A stretch of DNA of 64,000 bases from Climacium dendroides (GCA_950106755.1 OX467082.1:29636001-29700000); one strand, 5' to 3'. Positions 33,414 to 47,713 are shown, counted from the first letter of the stretch. Notes: generated by a model from the letters alone, not told the origin. Program-made: numbers and translations.

Positions 33414-36153
33414 TTAATTACTCCCTAGAAACAAATCCCCAATCATGCTCTCCATAACTTCAGGGGAATATTTCATGTACTTGTCTGAATCACGTGAGCG
33501 ACCCCCTTCCAAGAGAGGCCCAAAGTGACCCACAAAGCTCCGGTAGGCAGGCACCACCATCTGCGTGATGGCGGCCAAGGTGCCGTCCCTCAAATCACTC
33601 TCCGATATGATCCACCTTGACTGGGTTTGAATAGTCTCGTCGAAGGCTGCAGTAAATGCCCTCAGTCTTTGCCGGATCAAATCACGTGACCCGCTCCTGC
33701 TTGAGGAAGAGCCCTGAAGCCCCTCACGATTCAGATGTTGGAGCACCCGTTGCCAACCTTCGCGTTGGTACTTCAATGCATTTTGTGATACCTAAACATC
33801 CCAGTCCAAAATTAAGAAGTGGCAGGTTACCGTAACTCATGAAAGAGTTGGCGACACAAGAAAGAGCACACAATTCCTCAAAACTAAACAGAAATGCACT
33901 GGAAGTATTTTGATCAAGTACATTGATATGCGGAGCATGACAAATGAATTGTTTGGGAGTAAATACCTTCTTGCCAACTTCAGATATCCAGTCTTCGCCC
34001 AACAGTGGCCCCAAATCACTGTTCTTCACGCGGTTGCGGATGTAGTACATGTTGTTCATCAAAAATATGTGACGCAAAGCAGCGTCGTGGAACTCGCTGC
34101 CTCGTGCTTCCACTAGTCCTTCAAGAGTTTGCAGAATTTGAGCTATGCCCTGAGCCAGTCCCCTCTCCTGAACTCCTTCCCAACTCTGGGCAATCCGGAG
34201 CACCTTGCTCAATGTCTTAGGAAACAAAGCAAGCACATATTTCAGATAGTTCACCACCCAGCTGCACAGTTGCATGACCCTGCCGTCTGAGGACACGCCT
34301 TCCTTCTGCTCTTTTACCCAGTCATCAATCTCCCAAAATGTCTTTCCAGTTGCATAAACAACCTGTCATCGTGGAAAATGCTGCAAGTGAGAATGTTGGA
34401 CCTCAATTTCATGAAAGCAAAGGTATTAAACTCAGCAAATTGTATGGTACCAGATAAGTTGGCTGAAAGCACACTCGATATCAATGGGACCATGATACTT
34501 TTGGGTTTAGGCGTTGGAATTCATCAAAATAACATGCATACACGTCGCAAGCCATGCTTGATGAGGTCGGGGAGGAGTAAGCACCTGTTTCAGAAGCTCT
34601 CGATAACGTTGTCGGATCTCACCACAAGCCTGCCCCTCAAACACCTGAAGAACACTGTGTTCACACTTCTCCATGCTTTCGTACATTTCAACTAGCTTGC
34701 AGAGCTTCTCAGGAGAACGTTCACTCGCTGCAACACTCTCTCCAAATCGTATGAAAGCGTTCATCTCGGGCTCAGCCAGATTACATAGAATCTCAACCCA
34801 CACTGTCTTCGAATTCTCCACATTTTTAAACACCTGTCGAGCGAGGCGCCTTTCGCCAGCATACAACATCTTCACAACAACCTCAAGTTGTTGGGTCCAT
34901 GTTTGTATCATGATCTGCAGGTCATCCCAAGGGATTGCACTCACTGATTTTGGAGTTATATTATCCATATAACTCACATCCAAAGCCTGTAACAACACAT
35001 AGGAAATGTCAAAACAGTCAGCGAGAATTTTTCGGGCAAATTGCATAACATTTATGCAGAAATAAACGGATTTCCAATTCTAGAGGCATCTTTCTTGAGG
35101 CATCTGTCAGGCTCTTCAACGCAAAGTCAAGTACTCGTGTAGTCTCTACTGTACTATTAATTATGACGAGGAACGAAAGTAACAGTTCAAAAACCCCATA
35201 AGATGTAACTTACTTGCAGGCTCTCTTCGCAAATGCTACCTCGGATGTCTTGGTATGCATCTATACATCTGTCATAATGAGCATTGCCTGCTAGTCTTGC
35301 GATAATAACTTGAAGCTTTTGCAGCACCTCTGGAGGGAAACTGAACAAATAGTTCAACTCAGAGGAAGAGGAAGGAGATGCTCCTTCTTGAGGGACCATC
35401 TGTTCGGGTAAAAAAATCGGCTGACCGTGCTCGCTCAGGAGGCGCTTGAATTCTTTCTCAAGCTTTCCTAGTGCAGTGACTAACAACCCACCGTCGAGCT
35501 CATTTGACCCACCTGCAAGAATCCGAAATGCCTGCCGTCAGTACTTTGACCCCCTTGGAGAAGACAATGTTCAAATATGCGGCATATTCACCTCCGTGCA
35601 AACACATACCTGTCTTGTGAGCCTTCAGAGCTGCCAGTGATTCATTGAGTCGCCGGAGACGCGCAGTGTCCGCGGAACCTGTTTCGTTCAAGTAGGTGAC
35701 AGCTTCTTGTAACCACTTGACGGCTAGGATCGAATTGTGCTTCAAATAATCTAGAGCTTCTTCCAGCTGCAATAATGCGGCCAAGTAGGCATCGAAGTCA
35801 TCCCTCGGTTCCCGTAACAGCCTAACCCTAATCTTGTTCACCACTTCAAACATTCTAAGCACTGACATAGCAGGCTCTAAGGTTTTATCTATCCTTTGCG
35901 TCAACTCCTCCGCTATCATGCATTGCTGCTGCAAGGGCACCAATGCTCTCCTCACCGGAGACAAACGCTGCTGTACATTCTGCAGTCGTCTGTTGGATTC
36001 ATCCAATAAGTTGCCCAATTGACGGGACTGTTCCAAGGACAGACAGAGTGCGTTTCGAGCATCAAGGAGCTTCGCCAAGCCATCTGACTGAGGCAGAACC
36101 GGTCTCAAGATCAGCCATGGTGCCTTCTCTCGCCCTGCACTTTCGGCACCCAT
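33414..36153 (-). CDS. EXO70: EXO70 exocyst subunit, 672 aa, five exons
   Basis: Exons 36153-35610, 35512-35214, 34986-34585, 34362-33967, 33791-33414, all GT-AG and phase-consistent, 2,019 nt. EXO70 binds membrane phospholipids and the other exocyst subunits to tether secretory vesicles at the plasma membrane. The N-terminal third (LLDARNALCLSLEQSRQL onward) is helical and coiled-coil-like. The rest matches the C-terminal EXO70 rod: SVSAIPWDDLQIMIQTW, FIRFGESVA, EIDDWVKEQKEG, LCSWVVNYLKYVL, FLMNNMYYI, and close to the end FVGHFGPLLEGGR and KYSPEVMESMIGDLF. Length is normal for the family. A multi-exon gene suggests the EXO70A-like branch, because many other plant EXO70 genes have no introns; the subgroup is inferred. 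I see no break. Confidence 0.93.
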
Positions 36154-38389
36154 GGTGCCTTCTCACGACCTCACAAGAACCTGCAACTTCGATACGTTTC
36201 CCCGCACGAGCACATAATTCTGCTTGAAATCCACTTCAAGCCGTTTTCCCAAAGCAATATACTCACATGCAACTCAATCCAGATCGGACTATGCTGTAAC
36301 ACTCTGTTCAGCTTTGCGCTTCGTGATAAACGCCTAATGCGCCTCAAAGTCGTGCCCTGTTTCAGGACAGACGTTACAACTTGCTTCCAAGTTGGTGAGC
36401 GAGAGGAAATTCTCCTGCACGTCTTCGCTACGAATAAATACTTCCCTAAAATCTAGTCTTAAATCGTCCACATCCCCGGATCCAATCCAGCAGCAACAGG
36501 GTCGTCCACCTCACACTTCTCTGCAATGTTCAAAGTTCATTGCGCCGCAGCAGAGAGGAACAAATCCACGAAAACATATACTTCCTCCTGCAACATATGA
36601 GAGTTTGCTTGATTTGCAGACTTGCAGACACACTGCCGACCAACGAAGAGAAACTGCCGGCACGAGCCAGACTAGAACTCGCAATTCAGACTCAGTCTGC
36701 CAGGGAGAAGAGTGAAAGAAATCAGAAACCAACAAGCTGTCTCCACGGGACCAAAAGCCAGCTGTAATCCTGCAGACAACCAACTCCGCCTCTGACAACC
36801 AACCAAATCAACGTCGCTGCCGAATGTGCCAGGAAATGGTGATAGGAGAAATAGCTGGAGGTTACACGAATAGGCAAACTCTTAGAACAAGTCTCGAAAG
36901 ATCAGAAGCAACTGCCTGACAAAGTTAACAGGTTGTATGTGAAGGACAAAGCACACAGCACTGCTCCACAACAAGGAAACTCAAATCTCTCGACCATCAA
37001 AGGAATCCCCTTATGAATCATCTAATTCCTCTCCACACGCTCACGGTAAGAAAACATGCAACTGCCTCCCGCATAGACAGTAAATATTCTTCCCCTTCAC
37101 AACGAGGCCGGCCGCTACTCACTCTGACAAGCAACACGGAGTACGACTCTGAAAAAGAACCTTCAGCTAACTCGTATTCAACAACAATCAAGCGCATTCC
37201 GACAACCGCAAACGCAAGAAAGACGACGGCACGACGCTCTGCTTGTTTTAGCCTCTGGTCGCTCCCGCGAAAATCAGGGTTCAGAGTTCACACTTTCACG
37301 CTGCATATGAATTTTTTAATACGGAGTATTATCTTGTAATCCCTCTAATCGGATCATTTCAATTGCGACGGAACAAGGTAAGATTAAAAATAACGCTGTG
37401 AAGTTTGAAAGAGCACCAGGCCGGGAGACCGACGTCCAAAATGGACCGTGAACTAGTCTATTCTAAAATTCAAACAACCGAGTGGCGTAAAAGTCTTCCC
37501 TACGAGCGTCAGCAGAGCCAAGACCGCGGACAGTGGAAGCACATGAAAACACGCAGAGACAGGTCCCACCATCGCCTGAACTGCGGCCGGGCGATTGGCA
37601 CCAAAGGTGCCGACGCCTGCCAATCCGCTATCCATGATGACCGGAATTTCTGCGATTAGTTAGTTACTTGAACTGATCCCTAACCTAAAATCACTTCTTC
37701 ACAAAAACTCTGTTCCTAATTCCTAAACAAAAACAAAAAACTCCATGTCACGATCTCACATGCAAAGTCTGTTTTCAAGCCATGGAAAGCAAGTTGTGCC
37801 TACCAAAAATATTGCAGAGCGGTAAGTTGTTGGATTGCTCGTGAGCTCCGAATTTCGAGGCTTGACTTCTTGTTACCACCAAGCTGGCCTACTTGCTGCT
37901 TGCACTCCGTCGGCAACGAGATTCTGATGAAGCAACCGGTAGTTATTCGATTCGCGAATAATCTGCGAAGCCGCGCGGGTTCCGTGAACAACTGGAGACG
38001 CAGCTTTGTGCTATGGCGATGGGCGATGGACGATGAAGCGGACAAAGGGGTATAGGTCGGCGACTGGAGGTTGCCGTCTAGCGGTCTCTGGGGTCGCTGG
38101 TGCGTCTCCACGGTTTTTGTGCCGCCTGTGTGGACCGGACGGATGTACGTCCGCCAGTCGCGGTCTGACCCGCCGTTCTCGAGCGTGGCGGCCGACTGAT
38201 GGTAGAGGACCGGGAACTGGACACTTGTCAGGGGGGGTGATTTTGATTTTTTGGGGACACAAACGAGGCCTTACATGGCAGGGTATTTTTATTTCATTTA
38301 TTTGGGGGCAGTGTCAGCATAATTGCCGTGCAGGGGGACTTTTACTTATCGCCGATGTGAGAGCATCTCCTGAGCCTTCCCTAACCAAT
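36154..38389. promoter_or_regulatory. Upstream region of EXO70, no gene recognised
   Basis: About 2.2 kb with higher G+C than the flanking repeats, including a CpG-rich stretch at about 37850-38260. Short open frames occur on both strands, but none has recognisable features or good splice context. It probably holds the EXO70 promoter and leader. Confidence 0.5.
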
Positions 38390-38393
38390 TTAA

Positions 38394-40129
38394 CCCCTAA
38401 AGGACTCTTTGTCCCCTCAAGGGACAATTTGGGTCTGGGTAGGTTCTTATTGTCTCAATTTGTAGTGACTTTTTTATGAGATTTTTTGAGGTTGTGTAGT
38501 TTGCTGAGAGCTTCGTGGACATATAATTTTTGTTTCAATTGGATGTCGGATGGAGTTATCGATAGTTTTGGGCAAAATTATAATTTAGGGGTGGGCTGGG
38601 CAATAGAAATTGCTTTGACTTCGAAGGGGGAATCCGGGTAGGAAACTCAAGCAAGAAGCTCAACTAAGGTGGGCAGTGGGTGAAGGCTTGGCCCCCCTCC
38701 TCCTATGCATCCACGAAAAACATCCACATAGGGAATTAGAATAACTTTTCTATTGGGTACCAAGGTCATGGTAGGAGGTTTATGGTATACTCGAACTAGT
38801 CAAACAAATGAACTGTGAAATATTAAGATGATTTGCAAAAAATCTTAAGAATCCTTTAAATCAAATATCAATGTCATTTAACCCTTTGCCTTCGAAAAAT
38901 AATTTTGATGGCCCAAGGAATTCCTTCAATGATATTTGTGGGAATGGAGGTTGGAGATGTCATTTTTACTAATGTGCCCTATGCCATTGCCACAATCAAA
39001 ATAAAAGTAAAAATAATTTTCTAATTTTTTGATTCCTAAACACTTCAAAAATCAATAATTTTCACACCCATTAGTTGGAACACCACAAAACAAAGCCCAT
39101 GCACCCCTCCTCGCCGAGAGCTTTCCAACATTACCAAAAACGCAAATCGGAGAACGCATGGTTTAGGAAATCTCAATGTAACAAACAAAACAAATAAACA
39201 AATTTAACCTCTAAAAGACCGTTTGTTCCCTCATGAGACAATTTGGGTCCGGGTAGGTTCCTATTGTCTCAATTTGTAGTGAATGTTTTTGAGATTTTTT
39301 GAGGTTGTGGAGTTTGCCGAGAGCTTTGTGAATATATAATTTTTGTTTCAATCAGTGCTCATGAGAAAAAGTTATGGCACAATAAGCCAATAACAAAAGT
39401 CAACAAGTAGCACAAACAAATGAGAAAAAGCAAAAAAAAAATTAAATTTGTTTTCCCTAAAATCCTATATTTTTGTCTACATTTGAAGCTTTGATTCATT
39501 CCATTTGGACTAGTGATGAGGAAGTTATGGACAATCTTACTTTTTTAGGCAATCTAAGCATCTTCTAGAAAAAATAACTTATAGGATTGATTTGTGAATG
39601 CAATTTCTACAATTTTCCAAAAAAAAATTTAGACAAGGTTAGGTTTGCTTTCTAAAACAATCTCACCATTGGGATTATTGTATGTCAATTCCATCTTAAA
39701 ACTATTAATGATTTAGTTTTTTCTTCAATCTTTAACCTACTTCTATTTAACAAATTTTTAATGAGTGAAAATTAAGTGTTTTTTTGTTGAATTTTTTTCC
39801 TTAGATTCTCAACTCAATTATTCAACATAGAAACTTAGAAAATCAAAATTAATATTGCAAAAAATTTTAGTTAAAAAGATTCAAAGCCAAAAAATTTAGT
39901 CAAGCAAGTTGCAAAAAAATTTGTTTTCTTCACTTTGAATGCAAATATCTTGCAATCTATGCGGTCAAATTTGATGAAATTCTTACCACATGTTTTCATA
40001 CAAGTAAAGTACAAGATCCTATGGTTGGATTTTGAAAAAACATATTTTTTTGGTTTTCTTAGGTGAACACAACAGAAGTGGTAGTTCTAAGTGTTTTTTG
40101 ACAAAAAAACACCCTTGGGGCTTTAGGGG
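38394..40129. mobile_element. Non-autonomous element, TTAA-flanked (E1), composite
   Basis: Left end TTAA|CCCCTAAAGGACT (38390-38406); right end GGGGCTTTAGGGG|TTAA (40117-40133). A second left end, TTAA|CCTCTAAAAGACC, lies at 39204, and about 155 bp after each left end are repeated (38390-38545 and 39204-39352). This is therefore either two overlapping copies or one with a duplicated left end. No coding capacity. Confidence 0.55.
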
Positions 40130-40505
40130 TTAAGGTATGGATATTGAAATCCATTTGATATTTCTAGCCTCCAATCAAAAGCTACAAATAAAATTTAGAA
40201 ATGTCCTTTCCAACCCCTCTCTAAAATTTGTCCATAACTTTTAATTGGAGGCTAGAAATCTCAAACGGATTTTGGAAGAAAAAACTTAGATAGATTTTCC
40301 AACTTTTTTAAGTTCAAAGTTTTTTGAGAAAAGTTATTCTACTATGACTAAATGAGGTCTGAAACTCTACTTCAAATAAAATTCCTACTTTAATTTGACT
40401 TAACTACCAGCGCCAGAGCTCCTACTAATTTGAATTTATGTATCCCACATTCTTTGTTTCACCTTCTACCACCCTATGTGTCTATAAATAAAGAGCTTAT
40501 ATGAA

Positions 40506-41396
40506 CTCCTAAAGGATCAAAGAGCCTACTTTGGGCTCTAGGTAGGCTCTATTGACTTCATAATTTTGAAATTTTTGCATGAATTTTTTAGGATGGGTAA
40601 TTCTCATTATAATCTGTGAGTGAAGCTTTGTTTATACCATTCTAGTAAATATTGCAAAAATTGGAGGAGGGGTTCAATTTCAATGTTACAATAGGCAATA
40701 AAAATGTATTCTAAGAATATTAATTATTTTTTGAAATTATATATATTGATACCTACTCAAAAAGAATTGAACCATTTAATTCCAAATAATGAAGTAAAAA
40801 ATTTTAAGGATTTTTATTTTTTGGACAATAAAGGTAGAAAAAACATATAAAGTCATCTTTTGCTCTCAATTTTGAAAATTTTCAAATAAAAATAAAAATA
40901 AAGGATATCAATTGTTCACTAGAACATTCTCACCATTGAGATTAACAATTCTTACATTCTTTGAAAAGTTATTAGCATATTAGATATATTTTTCATTTAG
41001 TAACACCTTCCACTTTACAAATTTAAAAAAAAATTGAATATCATAGTTTTTTTGGTTAAAATTTTTAGTGTATATTTTCAAACCATTTTCCAACTTGATT
41101 GACTACATCACACAAGTTATAGGACATATTTGTTTTTCCTAGAAATGCTGAAAGACAAAACTTCACCTTTTGGGAGGACTAAAAAAACTTACGTTTTGAA
41201 GTTTAGGCACATTGAACTTGCAATTGGTGGGGATATTCACTCTAAAATTTTGAAACGATGTACTTGAACAAGTTAACCCAAAGATTCTATGGTTGGTTTT
41301 GTTAAAAAATAAATATTGATGAAGATTTTGACCTTGCTTTGGAAACAAGTATTTCAAAGCGGTTTTAGGTCTCTAAACGTGATGTTCCTTTAGGGA
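40506..41396. mobile_element. Non-autonomous element of the TTAA family (E2), about 0.9 kb
   Basis: Left end degenerate (TGAA|CTCCTAAAGGATCAA at 40502), right end GTTCCTTTAGGGA|TTAA at 41397-41400. Its inside is paralogous to E3 (44613-45370 and 47565-47709) and lacks the 2.2-kb insert found there. Confidence 0.6.
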
Positions 41397-41400
41397 TTAA

Positions 41401-44400
41401 TTAAATAACTCTCTAACCATAGGTGGCTTTCTCAATGAAGTGTAGTAATATAAATGTTGGAAGTCTTTAATTTCAAAGAACTATATGATGTTTTGATAAA
41501 AGTTTTATTTGAAATTTGAATGTTTTATTGGTATTGACTCAGTTTGAAGTTGTGACTTGCAACCAAGGTACCAACTTCTGCACTTCATTTCTCTAATACA
41601 TTTTAATTTGAAATGGTGTGGATGAAATGATGTGAAAGGGATGAAATGATGTGAAATATTCCACATCATTATGTTTGGGGGAGGCAATACCACTAACTAC
41701 TACTAAATGTTATAGGCTTGGATGGCTTGCATATTTGATGTCATGAGAAGAATGCAATTTAGAAGTGCATGTCCTCATAAGTTTGCATGCCATCTATTAT
41801 ATATGTACATGACACATGGAGAAAAACAATCTAGTTTTGACAAGAGCTAGTCAAAGGAAAAATCAAATGAATAATACCATCTCGATGGAGATAATGTAGT
41901 ATGTTGTTTTCAGGAGATGATTGGCTATAAAAGGAAGCTAAATTCCTTGAATAAATTTTCATAGAAAGAAAAATGCAATTGGCATCTAATCCAAGACATT
42001 TCATATTTTTGGTCCCTTCATGGAATTAGTTACAAGTTTTTGAAGTTCATAGAGAAGTAGGTGGATAGAAACACTTGATGAATGGAGTGCATTTTAGGTG
42101 GATGATGTGGTGAGGTGGAGGTCCCATGCAATGAAATGTAGTAGGGAACATACCGGAAACGCAAGGGAACATATTGGGTCCCTTTTTTCCCATTGCCTAT
42201 GAGACTTTGGCTCATTGTGGTCTTCTAAATTCAATAGAAATTAGAGATTAAAAAAAAATTGTGGTGGTGGTGGGGAGTTTGTCAAAGATAAATAAATGTT
42301 CCAATCCACCATTGGAATTTTAGAGTTTTGAAATTATGAGGTAGAAAACTTGTTAGCAAAAAAAGATAGTGTATTGTCATTTCTAAGGACACTATGTCAT
42401 TTCAAATTTTTTTTGGATGTGTTCCACAAATTTTTTCCAGTGAAATTTGGAGTATATATATAGCATTACCTTCATTATGGTAGGTTGTTAATTTCAAAGT
42501 CCATAGTGCAAAAAATTTCCACAAATGGCAGTCAAAGGTAGTTGAAATTTTAGGACAGAGCTCATAAAAATCTTTTCTTCCAACTTTGAATGCTCATATC
42601 TTCCAATCCATATGGTCAAATTTGATGAAATTTTTATCAAATGTTTTGAAACAAGTTAATTAAATAAAAGATCCTATGGTTAGATTTTTTAAAGTATTTT
42701 TTTGGTTTTTTAGATGAACACAAAAAAAATGGCAGCTTTGAGTGGTTTTTGACAAAAAAAACATCTTTGGGGCTTCAGGGGTCAAGGTGAAGACATCTAT
42801 TTGTGTCCCTATACCCAATTCCATCATGATGTACCAAGGGTGTACATTTTCTTAGTAAAAATGTACTATGTTTGTATATCATGACGGAGTTGGGTACAAA
42901 GATAGAAATGGGTGTTTTCACCATAGTGGGGATGGCCACTTGTATCCCCACAAGGACAACTCCCTAAAATATATATCCAACCAATCACAAGTTACAAAAC
43001 TTGCAAAAACAAAAAGTATGCTATTATTTATTATGACAACTTGCTAATCCCAAGAGAAAATATAGCTTGTAGAGGGGTTAATGCCCCCTTTGAATATAGC
43101 TTATTTAAAAGGGAGAAAATAAGACTAGAGGTTGACAGACACTAAAATTGATTGCTTATCATCCAAAAATTAGGGGGGCAAGGGTATTTGGACACAACAA
43201 GCGGTAGTGATAATGGAAATGAAATTGTTATGCCACTGTGAATAGAGGAAGATGCATTGTTTCAATTCTCTAGATGCCCAAATGAGACATTTGCAAGGAA
43301 GATTGTATAACAAGAAACAGACAGCCTAGAATTCAATGTGAAAAATAATAATTCTATATATTTGTCAATGTAACAAATGATATTGACAAATTGCAAATGA
43401 AGCAAATTGAATCCAACATTCAAAATGGCTACACATAGATGGTGGTTCCTCTAGAATTGTGTCAATCTAGACATTGGAAGTGATTTATTTTCTCATTTAT
43501 TTTTGTCAAAAGTGAGTTACTAATTGACTAATTTTTGTTCAATTGACATTGAAATTGACATATTCTTGTCAATGAAACATCTGAATCAACCCCTCCTATA
43601 TGACAAAGGAGTTGAGAGAAGTATGTTAACTTCTTGTCAATTAGGACATAGAATCCCTTGTAGTGGGAGGGTTGTAAGAGATGCTTTGATAATCATCTAC
43701 TGGATGTAGTACACTAAAAGTGTTTCATGAAGTGGGACAAGTAGGGTGAATTGTGTGTTCTTTAGGAAAAAGTTAAAAAAAAGTCTTGTATTTTGTGTTG
43801 TGTTTAGGGTACCTCTCCTATCTAATTTTGGGTTTCTAATTGCAAATATGAATTCAAAATTTGCAAATTTTACAATGTGTGACAAATAAAAAATTATTGC
43901 GTTTTTCTTTGGGTACAATTCCTATGTTTTCACCTTGTATGGCCCACTTCTTAGGACGAGTTTAGCATCCTCCTTGTTAGATGAAGAAACCTATTTTGTT
44001 ATTTTAACTCAATCTATTGATCAAATTGATTTATATAATTTACTATAGTAAAAAAGATATGGTGAATTTGTAATCCAAGTTTAAATGGAATTAAATGGCA
44101 TTGACAAATAGTTGCCCCCTCGAACCACAAATTTTGTATAGCCTTGTCTTTGTCTTTGGCCTTTGCACGAGGTTGAAAAATGATAAATAATTAAGATTGA
44201 CCCAATCATAATTTGACCAAGATTGATCTTCACAATAATCCATCATCTTTTCAAACTTGACTAACATATTTAATATAATCTAGATGTATTTATTTCATTT
44301 TAAACTTAATAAATCATTAAAAAAATTAAATTGTTTTCTATGCGAAAGAAATGTTGTATTTGTCAACATGATTTCTATTTTTGAATAATAAACTACATGG

Positions 44401-44612
44401 CACAAATAGTCCAAGTGTTTATTTTGGCCTTGTTTCATTTGAACCGGCCATAATGAACAAATCACTTTCTTTTTACAATGTCTCACCTCTTGAATGCCAA
44501 TTAAGTTTTGTATGTCTAGGCCTTCATCAACCTAGTGAACTACAACCTTGAGATCATGACACACAATGTTATGGAGCTCATCTCCTACAAACCCAATCTT
44601 GGTCAAATTTAA
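41401..44612. other. AT-rich intergenic DNA with repeat fragments
   Basis: No gene. A fragment near 42560-42785 (catatcttccaatccatatg to ggggcttcaggggtcaaggt) resembles the right end of E1. Near 42840-42950 a short inverted pair (tatgtttgtatatcatgacg and its partner around 42820-42840) may be a remnant of another element. Confidence 0.45.
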
Positions 44613-45369
44613 CCCTTAGAGGACCAAGAAGCCTATTTTGGGCTTCTTGAGAACTTGGGACAGGTTCTATTGACTTCATAATTTGAATTAAGTGCATAAA
44701 CTTTTTAAGTTGTATGCTTCTCATCATAATCTACATGTGAAGCTTTGTTTTATGTCATTCCAATAAATATTACAAAAATTGTAAAGTTTTTCAATTTCAA
44801 TATTAAATCAGGTAGAAGAAAATGTATTCTAAAAGAATATTCATTATTATTTTTGAAATTTTATTGATTTATATCTACTCAAAAAAATTGAACCATTGAA
44901 TTCCAAATAACGGGGTAAAAGTTATGAGGAGTTTTATTTTGCAGGCAATGAAAGTAGAAAAAATATATGAAGTTGTCTTTTGCTCTCAATTTTGAAAATT
45001 TTCAAATAAAAATAGAAATAAAGGATATCAATTGTTCACTAGAACATTCTCACCATTGGGATTAATAATTCTTACATTCTTCAAAAAGTTATTAGCATAT
45101 TAGTTATATTGTTCATTCAATAACACCTTCCACTTCACAATATTAAAAAATATATATTTTATAATTTTTTGGATAATTTCCTTATATATGTTTTCTACCA
45201 TTTTACAACTTATTGACTAAAATGCACAAGTTTTAGGACATATTTGTTTCTTTTCTAAAAATATTGAAAGACAAAGCTTCACCTTTTGGAGGACTAGAAA
45301 AGACCACATCTTGAAGTTTAGGCACGTTGAATTTGCAATTAGTGGAAGTATTTGCTCTAAAATTTTGGG

Positions 45370-47173
45370 ACAATTGTAGTTGTGAAAATTTTTCATTTTT
45401 AGGCAATCTGCCTTGTGTAGTGTAAATAGAGTCAAATTGTCAATACGGTTTCATACTAGTAGGCGGATATAGGCAAATTGTTGTAGCACATTAGATTTGG
45501 AGAGTGCAGCTTTAAGGTATGATAATTGGCCCTTTAGATCTTAGGGACTGAACAATTGACTTCTTGGAAGATATAGTCTGAACAATTTGTGTTTTTTTTC
45601 ACCCACATTTTTAATCTTCTAAGTCGCAGACAAGTTGACTTTCATGTACTTGAATACTTTGTAATACAATTGTGATTTTGACTAAGTGTCATTGTCGTTG
45701 TTCATTTTAAAGAGATCCAGTGATTGGATTTTCTTTGGCTTCGAAGTTTGCCAAGTTGTGGGTGGTGATTTCAGTGATTGAATTACTTTACTTGACAATT
45801 TGTCAAGTTTTATTACGATCCAAGATTGGATGTAATTGTTGTGTGTATCTTGTGTGGAAATTTTCTTGTAAAAATCGGTGTGAAGATTTACATTTGTGAA
45901 TTTGTATTTGATTGAATGTTTTATGTGACAAATTGCTTATGAATTTTTGTGTGTTACAGTTGTTTGGAATTGTGAAACATGAATGACAAATTGACTTGTT
46001 GAATAGCTATGTTATGTAAATTTGTGTGTATTGTGTCAACTGAGAAATTGTAAGATAAATTAATTGAGTGCTGACTGTGAGGAAGAGAGGACAATTTACC
46101 GCAATTAGAGTAAATTTGCCTATGGTATTTTGGAAACCAACTGTCCGAGACAAATTGTCAATTAAGCATGCAATCGAAGATGCTATTGAGGCTGTAAGTG
46201 AGAGAAAGACAATTTGCCTGGTTGTTGATAAGGACAAATCGATGAAACAAATTGCTGTATGAAGTTGGTGGATCAAGCACGGTTTGGAGATCATCTGATA
46301 ATATGAGATAAGTGATTGAGATCCTTTTGATTTTTAATAATGACAAATTGTTTTAGTATGAAGAATGTAAGTCATCTCTATATATGTGTATGAGTAAAAT
46401 TTAATTTGTTTTATAGAACAACTAGTCTTAAGTGAGAATCAGAGAATTGTTATGTGATTAGAATTGGACAAATTGTCGAAATAATTAACAGAAATAATAA
46501 TGGAGAATTTGACCAAGTTTCTAGTATTTAAAAGAAATTAAACACAAATTGTCTAAAATTTTAAAAGGGTTATCAATATTTTATATGTATTAGATAGTTT
46601 AACTTTGTTGTGTGAGTTGTTAAACTTAAAAGCTGGATGCTAGATCTAGGTATGGACAATTTGACGAATTTGTTTGTGATTTGATTTTGTATTGACAATT
46701 TGTCTTGAATGTATGTATGTGTAATTGAGTCATACGGTGTGTTGGAATTGATAAATTGTCTTAGTATTTAGCAATACCAGAGTTATTGTTTAGACAAATT
46801 GAGGAAGTATTTTGAAGGCATTGTAATGATGATTTGCCATAGTATTTAGATGTTGTTGAATTACTTATAAGACAATTTGCTTTAGAATTTGTATATACAG
46901 AACTGACAAATTGACTTAGACTATAGAGCTTTGTTAGATGAAGCCAATAGGAAATTTGTGAGTTTGTGGCTTGGGTTGTATGTTTGACCAATTGCCTTGT
47001 TGTTGTTGTAAATTGTAATGCATCACCCACTCATGCTCTTTGCATTTAGATAGAGACAATTTGCCCAGTAGGATCGGGACTAGTTTGATACTCATATAAA
47101 TTGGTAATTAGGCTAGTTAATTAGTGACTGTTCGACAATTTGTTCCCAACAATGAAAATCACTATAATCAATG

Positions 47174-47257
<84 letters not shown>

Positions 47258-47565
47258 ACATATTAGTGTCTAGATCATACATATGACAAATTGTCTAAAA
47301 TGCCTTTAGAATACTATATAGGACAGGGACGGCATTTCATGCGTTCATAGCATTATTTAAAGGACTGGCCCCAAATTCAATCTTGGGAAATAAGAGTGTT
47401 GTGAATTATTTTTCTATAGTGAAATTGTTGAGTAGATCCTATATCAATTTGACTTACAAGTGACTTCTAGCTGCAAAACATTAAACTATTTGACTATTTT
47501 CCTTTGATTTTGGAACCCCTATACTTAGTCTTGGGTGTTTTGTGAAGTTAACAAAACTTACACTA
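45370..47565. mobile_element. Insert inside E3 with a dense array of GACAAATTG-type motifs
   Basis: The junctions come from E2, where ctctaaaattttg is followed directly by aaacgatgtacttg. The insert's ends look weakly inverted (attgtagttgtgaaaatttt on the left, complement of aaaacttacactacaacaat on the right). I could not fix a target duplication. Inside are about 30 copies of RACAAATTG/CAATTTGTY in both orientations and a long (TA)n run. No gene. Confidence 0.55.
47176..47252. repeat. (TA)n microsatellite
   Basis: About 38 uninterrupted AT dinucleotides. Confidence 0.95.
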
Positions 47566-47713
47566 CAACAATACACTTGGACAAGTCATTAAAAAAATCA
47601 AATGGTTGGTTTTGTTAAAAATTAAATATTGATGAAGATTTTGACTTTGCTTTGGGAACAAGTATTTTGAAGGAATTTTGGGCTTCTAAACATGATGGTC
47701 CTTTAGGGATTAA

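Larger units (their letters stand above)
44613..47709. mobile_element. TTAA-family element (E3) with a 2.2-kb insert
   Basis: Left end TTAA|CCCTTAGAGGACC (44609-44625), right end GGTCCTTTAGGGA|TTAA (47710-47713). The outer parts align with E2; the middle, about 45370-47565, has no counterpart in E2. Confidence 0.6.

Noticed and set aside
36392..38479. Several open frames of 60-157 codons upstream of EXO70
   Set aside because: They overlap on both strands without domains or splice support; they are more likely promoter and leader DNA of moderate G+C.
46068..46262. 64-codon open frame within the GACAAATTG array
   Set aside because: No recognisable domain; it lies in AT-rich repeat DNA and the frame is closed in both directions.
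47561..47571. CACTACAACAA, resembling a CACTA transposon terminus
   Set aside because: No inverted partner at a sensible distance and no 3-bp duplication; it faces outward at the edge of the E3 insert.
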